Assembly (NCBI GenBank): GCA_026390285.1
Contig: JAPLGH010000063.1
Location: forward strand, 1 to 19,995
From: Caldisericota bacterium
Lineage (GTDB): Bacteria > Caldisericota > Caldisericia > Cryosericales > Cryosericaceae
Length of the DNA stretch: 19,995 nt
Reading direction: 5' to 3'
The notes under the pieces are model-generated. The model made no database searches, had not been told where the DNA came from, and was given only the letters and a program-made list of their open reading frames with translations. The position numbers and the translations under genes were made by a program. Position 1 is the stretch's first letter; each line of letters opens with the position of its first letter. This document shows, piece by piece, positions 15,147 through 19,995 of this stretch.

Positions 15147-16292
15147 ATGAGGAGACTGCTAGCGATTATTCTTGTCTGTGCACTTATTGCCGGCATTGGC
15201 GTTGGATGCAAAGCAAAAGCTGGGGTTGTCAACCTGGGTGGTATCTTCCCGATGACCGGGGCCTCGGCCACCTTCGGTACTTCCAGCAAGCAGGGAGTAG
15301 CAATGGCCGTCGAGGAGTTTAACACTGCCGGCGGAGCAACGGTCGGAGGCGTCGCAACGACGATCAACTACATCAACGAAGACGACGCTGGTGACCCTGC
15401 GGTCGGTGCCAGCGCTGCCCACAAACTCATCGACCAGGATAAGGTCATCGGCATCATCGGCGCCGTCATGAGCAAGGTCACCCTGGCTGTCGCGCCTATC
15501 GCGCAGGATGCCGGCGTCCCAGAGATCTCGCCAACGTCTACCAATGAGGCGGTCACGCTGGTCGGCGACTACATCTTCCGTGCCTGCTTCATCGACCCGT
15601 TCCAGGGTAAGGTTATGGCCAATTACGCGTACAATACTCTCAAGGTCAAGACAGCCGCAGTGCTGTACGACAACGGCAACGACTACCCCAAGGGACTGGC
15701 CGAGGCCTTCAAGGCCAGTTTCGAGAGTCTGGGTGGCAAGATCGTCGCCTATGAAGCCTTCACGGATGAAGCTACTACGATCGACTACAAGGCCCAGTTG
15801 ACCACCATCAAGGCTGCCAAGCCTGAGTTCCTGTACCTGCCAAACTACTACGGCGGAGCTGCACTCCAGCTCAAGCAGGCACGCGAGATGGGTCTGAACG
15901 TCCCCGCCGGCGGAGGCGATGGCTGGGACTCACCTGAACTCGTCACGATAGGTGGCGCGGCTGTCGAGGGTGGTGTCTTCTCCAACCACTTCTCCAAGGA
16001 CGACAAGAGCCCAAAAGTCCAGGATTTCGTAGCAAAATACACAACCAAATACGGGGCAGCGCCTGACGCACTCGCTGCTCTTGCGTATGACGCTGCAGGA
16101 CTATTCCTCGATGCGTTCAAGACGGCCGGCTCGATCAAGGGCTCGGATATCAGGGATGCCATGAAGAATACGACCTTCTCGGGCATCGGCGGCGCCTACA
16201 AGTTCGACGCAAACCGCAACCCCATCAAGGCCGCAGTCATCCTGCAGATCAAGAACGGCCAGCAGACGTTCCTGATGACTGTCAACCCGTAA
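15147..16292 (+). CDS. livJ: Branched-chain amino-acid ABC transporter, substrate-binding lipoprotein
   Basis: 381 aa. The signal peptide MRRLLAIILVCALIAGIGVGC ends at Cys21, a somewhat non-canonical lipobox (G-V-G-C), so the protein is probably lipid-anchored outside the membrane. The mature part is a Leu/Ile/Val-binding type I periplasmic fold: 'GVVNLGGIFPMTGASATFGT' (25-44), 'DDAGDPAVGASAAHKLI', 'VIGIIGAVMSKVTLAVAPIA', 'SPTSTNEAVT', 'YIFRACFIDPFQGKVMA' and 'KTAAVLYDNGNDYPKGLAEAF'. These match the LivJ/Peripla_BP_6 family; the ligand may be a branched-chain amino acid or a related compound. The ATG at 15147 follows AGAGGAG. First gene of livJHMGF, separated from livH by a hairpin that may favour excess binding protein. 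Confidence 0.92.
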   Translation: MRRLLAIILVCALIAGIGVGCKAKAGVVNLGGIFPMTGASATFGTSSKQGVAMAVEEFNTAGGATVGGVATTINYINEDDAGDPAVGASAAHKLIDQDKVIGIIGAVMSKVTLAVAPIAQDAGVPEISPTSTNEAVTLVGDYIFRACFIDPFQGKVMANYAYNTLKVKTAAVLYDNGNDYPKGLAEAFKASFESLGGKIVAYEAFTDEATTIDYKAQLTTIKAAKPEFLYLPNYYGGAALQLKQAREMGLNVPAGGGDGWDSPELVTIGGAAVEGGVFSNHFSKDDKSPKVQDFVAKYTTKYGAAPDALAALAYDAAGLFLDAFKTAGSIKGSDIRDAMKNTTFSGIGGAYKFDANRNPIKAAVILQIKNGQQTFLMTVNP

Positions 16293-16307
16293 CCTAGCAC
16301 GCATCTC

Positions 16308-16341
16308 GGCGCAGCGGGAACCAGGTACTCCCCGCTGCGCC
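16308..16341 (+). terminator. Intercistronic hairpin between livJ and livH
   Basis: GGCGCAGCGGG (16308-16318) pairs perfectly with CCCGCTGCGCC (16331-16341) around a 12-base loop; the following TCCTGTTGG is not a strong T tract. It is probably a partial terminator or 3' stabiliser of the livJ message, not a full stop. The livH SD follows within 10 bases. Confidence 0.6.
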
Positions 16342-16360
16342 TCCTGTTGGAGGAGAAAAC

Positions 16361-17287
16361 ATGGGTCAGTTCCTGCAGCAACTCATCAACGGCATACAGA
16401 TAGGCAGTATCTATGCCCTGATTGCCCTGGGCTATACAATGGTGTATGGCATCGTGCGCCTCATCAACTTTGCTCACGCCGACATTTTCATGTTTGGCGC
16501 TTACATGGGATTCTTCCTTGCCCCCGTCATGGCCAAGGTCTTTGGTGGCGCCTTCATCCCGACGATCATCGCAGCCATGCTTATTACCGGCCTGCTTGGC
16601 TTCATCATGGAGAAACTTGCATATCGCCCGCTGCGCTACAAGTCCCGCCTTTCGGCATTGATCACCGCGCTTGGTGTTTCGATATTCCTTGAAAACTTCT
16701 GCGCGATGGACTTCGTCCTCTTCGGCGTACACTTCGTCTTCGGCCCGACGTACCGCAAGTTCCCTGACCTCATCGTGGCCAAGAACATTCCCATCCCCGG
16801 CAACCTCGGGCTCAACATTTCCAACGTGCTGCTGCTCGACGTCGGCGTTTCCGTCATCCTGATGGTCCTGCTGTTCTGGTTCGTCAACAAGACCCTCATC
16901 GGCAAGCAGATGCGCGCGGTGGCATTCGACAAGCCGACCGCCAGCCTTATGGGCATCAACATCGACGTCGTCATCAGCACGGCCTTCATCGTGGGTCCTG
17001 CGCTGGCAGGCGCCGGCGGCATCCTGTATGGCACGACCTACGGCATGCTGGCATCCCCGTTCCTGGGCATATGGCCGGGACTCAAAGCCTTCATCGCCGC
17101 CGTGCTCGGCGGCATCGGCAACATCCCCGGCGCCGTTCTCGGCGCATACATCATGGGCATCTCGGAGGCGTTTGCGACGTCGGTCAACTCCAACCTGGGG
17201 TACGGCATGGCTTTCGCCATCCTTATTGGCATCCTGCTTATTCGACCAAGCGGCCTGCTGGGCAAGTTCATGCCGGAGAAGGTCTGA
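16361..17287 (+). CDS. livH: Branched-chain amino-acid ABC transporter permease LivH
   Basis: 308 aa, about eight membrane segments, usual length. The diagnostic N-terminal block 'MVYGIVRLINFAHADIFMFG' is present (canonical LivH has I-N-F-A-H-G-D), and the C-terminal cytoplasmic coupling region 'AAVLGGIGNIPGAVLGAYIM' contains the EAA-like G-G-x-G-N-x-x-G-A motif that contacts the ATPases. The ATG at 16361 follows GGAGGAG with five bases spacing. The stop is separated by a single base from the livM ATG, so translation is coupled. Forms the membrane channel with LivM. Confidence 0.93.
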   Translation: MGQFLQQLINGIQIGSIYALIALGYTMVYGIVRLINFAHADIFMFGAYMGFFLAPVMAKVFGGAFIPTIIAAMLITGLLGFIMEKLAYRPLRYKSRLSALITALGVSIFLENFCAMDFVLFGVHFVFGPTYRKFPDLIVAKNIPIPGNLGLNISNVLLLDVGVSVILMVLLFWFVNKTLIGKQMRAVAFDKPTASLMGINIDVVISTAFIVGPALAGAGGILYGTTYGMLASPFLGIWPGLKAFIAAVLGGIGNIPGAVLGAYIMGISEAFATSVNSNLGYGMAFAILIGILLIRPSGLLGKFMPEKV

Positions 17288-17288
17288 C

Positions 17289-18290
17289 ATGACCTTTCTT
17301 CGTACGCACCGCACCTTAGCCACAGTCATTGCATTCGTGCTGGCCTATGTCATCATTAAGGTCCTGAGCATCCTGCCCCTCAACAACGGAGACCCCCTCC
17401 TGAACGCGTATTACATCCAGCTCATCATGCTGGCCGGCATCAACATCGTCATGACTGTCAGCCTGGGCATGGTCAACGGCTTTACCGGCCAGTTCTCCAT
17501 CGGACACGCTGGTTTCATGGCTGTCGGCGCCTATACGTCGGCCATGATCACGACGGTCTGGTTACATACGAGTACAGCCAATCCATGGGTCGGGTATCCT
17601 GTCTTCATTGTCGCAATTCTTGCAGGGGGGTTGCTGGCTGCCGCAGCAGGCTATCTTGTCGGAGCACCATCGCTGCGTCTCAAGGGCGACTACCTGGCTA
17701 TCGTGACGCTATCGGCCAACGAACTCATCCGAACGGTCATCCGTGTCACTGAAGTGCTCGGCGGTCCCCGTGGCCTGGGCGGCATCCCCAAGTTCACGAC
17801 GCTGGAGATCGTGTTCGTGTTCGCAGTCGTGAGCGTCGTTCTCATGCGCAACTACCTGTTCTCATCGCACGGACGCTCCATGAAGGCGGTCCGCGACTCG
17901 GAGATCGCCGCTGAATCCACGGGTATCAACACAACACGGCAGAAAGTGTTTGTGTTCGTCTTCTCGGCCTTCTTCGCTGGAGTCTCGGGCGGTGTCTTCG
18001 CGCACCTGCTTCAGTTCATCCACCCGGACAACTTCAGTTTCATGAAGTCGCTGGAGTATCTTATCTACCTGTACGTCGGCGGCTCCACATCAATCAGCGG
18101 GGCTATAGTCGGCCCGGCTATCTTCACGCTCCTGCCCGAATTGATGCGCGGCCTGCAGAAGTGGCGCCTGGTCATCTACCCACTGATCCTCATCCTGACC
18201 ATGATCTTCCGGACGGAAGGTATCATGGGCCTCAAGGAATTCAGCTTCATCCTCATTCCCCAGCATCAGAGGAAGGAGGTGAGCGCATAA
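17289..18290 (+). CDS. livM: Branched-chain amino-acid ABC transporter permease LivM
   Basis: 333 aa. Conserved blocks include 'SLGMVNGFTGQFSIGHAGFM', 'LKGDYLAIVTLSANELIR', 'GRSMKAVRDSEIAAESTGIN' and the coupling-loop segment 'YLYVGGSTSISGAIVGPAIF'. Start at 17289 because it opens two bases after livH ends; the in-frame extension to 17028 lies within livH. No strong SD is visible, consistent with coupling to livH. Its TAA overlaps the livG ATG by one base (TAATG). Partner of LivH. Confidence 0.92.
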   Translation: MTFLRTHRTLATVIAFVLAYVIIKVLSILPLNNGDPLLNAYYIQLIMLAGINIVMTVSLGMVNGFTGQFSIGHAGFMAVGAYTSAMITTVWLHTSTANPWVGYPVFIVAILAGGLLAAAAGYLVGAPSLRLKGDYLAIVTLSANELIRTVIRVTEVLGGPRGLGGIPKFTTLEIVFVFAVVSVVLMRNYLFSSHGRSMKAVRDSEIAAESTGINTTRQKVFVFVFSAFFAGVSGGVFAHLLQFIHPDNFSFMKSLEYLIYLYVGGSTSISGAIVGPAIFTLLPELMRGLQKWRLVIYPLILILTMIFRTEGIMGLKEFSFILIPQHQRKEVSA

Positions 18291-19012
18291 TGGCTCTCCT
18301 CGACGTTCAACACCTCACGCAGTTCTTTGGCGGCTTGCGCGCCGTTTCAGACTTCAACATCCAGCTGGAGCAAGGCGAGATCGTCGGCCTCATTGGAACC
18401 AACGGCGCAGGCAAGACAACCGTCTTCAACGTGATCACCCAGAACATCGTGGGCAGGAAAACCTATCAGATCACCCAGGCAGGGATCGCCCGCACGTTCC
18501 AGAATATCCGCCTGTTCAGCAAGTCCAGCGTTATCGACAACATCAAGATCGCCTATCACTTCCGTATGTCGTACGGCAACACTGATGCGTTCCTGCACAC
18601 ACGCAAGTACTGGCAGGGCGAGCAACTTGTCGACGACTATGCCATCGACCTCCTCCGCCTGTTCCACCTAGAGGGACATGCCGAGGATGTCTCGGGTTCC
18701 CTTCCCTACGGGGCCCAGCGCCGGCTGGAAATCGCCCGCGCTCTTGCCACCAAACCCAAGCTCCTCATCCTGGACGAGCCCGCAGCCGGCATGAACCCGG
18801 CAGAGGCAGACGAACTGATGGAAATGATCCACTGGCTCCGCGATAAGTTCGACCTGACTATCCTGCTCATCGAGCATCAGATGAGGGTGGTCATGGGCGT
18901 GTGCGAACGTATCAAGGTCATGGACTTCGGCGAGACCATCTGCGAAGGCGTACCCGAGTACATCCGCAACGACCCCCGGGTCTGCGAAGCGTACCTTGGA
19001 AAGGGGGCCTGA
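18290..19012 (+). CDS. livG: Branched-chain amino-acid ABC transporter ATPase LivG, with an apparent internal deletion
   Basis: 240 aa, somewhat short for LivG (usually about 250-260). Walker A GTNGAGKTT (36-44), Q-loop Gln71 in 'GIARTFQNIRLF' (65-76), signature region LPYGAQRRLEIARALA (138-153), Walker B LLILDEP (158-164), and His196 in 'LLIEHQM'. Between GKTT and GIARTFQ there are only 20 residues ('VFNVITQNIVG...YQITQA'); the family normally has about 34, including the P-T-x-G-x-I-x-F-x-G-x-x-I beta-hairpin, which is missing here. Frame is retained and the remaining motifs are intact, so activity is uncertain and not excluded. SD AAGGAGGTG lies at 18272-18280 inside the livM end. LivF starts one base after the stop. 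Confidence 0.9.
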   Translation: MALLDVQHLTQFFGGLRAVSDFNIQLEQGEIVGLIGTNGAGKTTVFNVITQNIVGRKTYQITQAGIARTFQNIRLFSKSSVIDNIKIAYHFRMSYGNTDAFLHTRKYWQGEQLVDDYAIDLLRLFHLEGHAEDVSGSLPYGAQRRLEIARALATKPKLLILDEPAAGMNPAEADELMEMIHWLRDKFDLTILLIEHQMRVVMGVCERIKVMDFGETICEGVPEYIRNDPRVCEAYLGKGA

Positions 19013-19013
19013 C

Positions 19014-19721
19014 ATGCTGCTCGAAGTCCGGAACATCGACGTCTTCTATGGCTCCATCCGTGCCCTGAAGAACGTGTCGTTCAACGTGGAGAAGGGTGAA
19101 ATCGTCTCGATCATCGGCGCCAACGGCGCCGGCAAGTCGACGACCCTGCGCGCCATCTCCGGCATTCTGCGTGCAACGTCCGGCAGCATTATCTATAACG
19201 GACACGATATCACCCACACGCCGCCACATCTCATCGCGCGCATGGGTATCTCTCAGGTCCCCGAAGGCCGTGGTATCTTTGGCAACCTGACCGTGCAGGA
19301 AAATTTGGACGTGGCGCTGTCGTCAGTCAAAGACAAGAAGACGGCCGGCCCCAACCAGGATAAGGTATTCTCGCTGTTCCCACGTCTCAAGGAGCGCAGA
19401 CGGCAGATCTCCGGCACACTGTCAGGCGGCGAACAACAGATGCTGGCTGTCGGCCGGGGTCTCATGCAGAACAACCCGTTCATGCTGCTCGACGAACCCT
19501 CGATGGGCCTGTCGCCCGTGCTGACCGAGGAGATTTTCGGCGTCATCGTCGAGATCAACCGGCTGGGCAAGACGGTCCTGCTCGTCGAGCAGAACGCATT
19601 CAAGGCACTGTCCATAGCCAATCGTGGATACGTGCTGGAAACTGGGTCCGTTGTCCTCGCAGGTACCGCAGCGGAGCTGCGGGACAACCCGGACGTCAAG
19701 AAGGCCTACCTGGGCGGCTAG
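19014..19721 (+). CDS. livF: Branched-chain amino-acid ABC transporter ATPase LivF
   Basis: 235 aa, normal length. Walker A GANGAGKST (35-43), the beta-hairpin 'RATSGSIIYNGHDIT' (53-67, the element missing in LivG), Q-loop Gln81 in 'GISQVPEGRGIF', signature LSGGEQQ (136-142), Walker B FMLLDEP (156-162), and 'LLVEQN', where LivF proteins carry Gln in place of the H-loop His. The ATG at 19014 follows GGGGG and starts one base after the livG stop; the in-frame start at 18996 lies inside livG. Pairs with LivG to power LivHM. Last gene of the operon. Confidence 0.93.
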   Translation: MLLEVRNIDVFYGSIRALKNVSFNVEKGEIVSIIGANGAGKSTTLRAISGILRATSGSIIYNGHDITHTPPHLIARMGISQVPEGRGIFGNLTVQENLDVALSSVKDKKTAGPNQDKVFSLFPRLKERRRQISGTLSGGEQQMLAVGRGLMQNNPFMLLDEPSMGLSPVLTEEIFGVIVEINRLGKTVLLVEQNAFKALSIANRGYVLETGSVVLAGTAAELRDNPDVKKAYLGG

Positions 19722-19749
19722 CCTCCCCGCCATTCCTCCTCCTCAGCGT

Positions 19750-19782
19750 TTCCAGGCAACAGGGATACCCTATTGCCTGGAA
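19750..19782. terminator. Hairpin between convergent livF and aldolase genes
   Basis: TTCCAGGCAA (19750-19759) pairs with TTGCCTGGAA (19773-19782); inside, AGGG and CCCT extend the stem after one mismatch, leaving a three-base loop. It sits 28 bases after the livF stop. The plus-strand tail CGTCGTTCT is weakly T-rich, and the minus-strand tail is not. Probably the liv operon terminator, possibly bidirectional. Confidence 0.6.
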
Positions 19783-19818
19783 CGTCGTTCTGGGGTCACA
19801 GCCCCAAGGGGTAAACTG

Positions 19819-19995
19819 CTACTGCTGGCGCTCGAGCTCGGGTGTATACGAACCCGTCCGGGCCGCGCTGTTGCACTTGCTTCGATGATAGAGAGCCGCC
19901 TGCGCCGCAGCCACGTTTGCCGCCTCGCCGTGCCAGATGGTCAGTGCGGGCTCCTGCAGTGCCCGTCCGTACGAGTAGCTCAGTTCCCACGGGTG
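19819..19995 (-). CDS. Class I fructose-bisphosphate aldolase, C-terminal fragment
   Basis: 58 codons of the 3' end; the rest lies beyond the window. The frame reads HPWELSYSYGRALQEPALTI, continues with 'NVAAAQAALYHRSKCNSAAR', and ends 'GSYTPELERQQ' before a TAG. The 'PW.LSFSYGRALQ..AL..W.G' block, the 'A.Q..L..RA..NS.A..G.Y' block and the C-terminal tyrosine region are characteristic of the Schiff-base (class I, eukaryote-like, Pfam Glycolytic) aldolases that cleave fructose-1,6-bisphosphate. The catalytic lysine lies upstream and cannot be seen. Convergent with livF across a shared hairpin. Confidence 0.85.
   Translation of the reverse strand, partial: HPWELSYSYGRALQEPALTIWHGEAANVAAAQAALYHRSKCNSAARTGSYTPELERQQ

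Noticed and set aside
16196..17329. 377-aa minus-strand ORF across livH
   Set aside because: Composition (rich in D, E, H, R) is a typical antisense artefact of a high-GC membrane protein gene.

Overview
The window is bacterial chromosomal DNA with moderately high GC, strong Shine-Dalgarno (SD) sites, recognisable sigma-70-type promoters and short operons on both strands. It shows no rRNA, no tRNA that I could recognise, no CRISPR array, no transposase and no attachment site. A secreted protein ending in a copper-amine-oxidase-N-like domain, an Fe-S DUF362 protein and a branched-chain amino-acid importer suggest an anaerobic, amino-acid-using bacterium of Firmicutes or Caldisericota/Cryosericota type. 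That assignment is a low-confidence inference, because the window holds no phylogenetic marker.

Layout. (1) 1-140, minus: 5' end of a PP2C-type protein phosphatase, cut by the window edge. (2) 377-2083, plus: exported Asp-box beta-propeller / InlB-like repeat / copper-amine-oxidase-N-like protein behind a good promoter, ending at a perfect 17-bp hairpin. (3) 2231-7104, minus: a large PLD-nuclease/DEAD-helicase/DUF3427 protein, then an uncharacterised gene broken by one in-frame TAG, then a GyrI-like domain protein 14 nt downstream. (4) 7463-7765, minus: a Lys/Ala/Pro-rich histone-H1-like protein between a promoter and a strong terminator. (5) 7965-10669, minus: an MFS exporter, a DUF362 double-[4Fe-4S] protein, and a 22-codon ORF that overlaps the DUF362 start by 4 nt. 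(6) 10962-14448, plus: a three-gene ABC-2 exporter (one ATPase, two permeases). (7) 14449-15146: about 700 nt with one possible 56-aa ORF and the long leader of livJ. (8) 15147-19721, plus: a compact livJHMGF operon. (9) 19819-19995, minus: C-terminal end of a class I fructose-bisphosphate aldolase.

How the genes work together. LivJ captures a branched-chain or related amino acid, LivH and LivM form the channel, and LivG and LivF hydrolyse ATP. The ABC-2 cluster is a self-contained exporter of YbhFSR/DrrAB type with unknown substrate. The helicase is more AT-rich than its surroundings and looks like an accessory, possibly defence-related gene, but no complete known defence system is present. 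I found no convincing new multi-gene system. The observations most worth checking are the LivG ATPase that appears to lack about 14 residues after Walker A, the single amber codon in an otherwise intact gene, the translationally coupled small ORF in front of the DUF362 gene, and the PLD-helicase.
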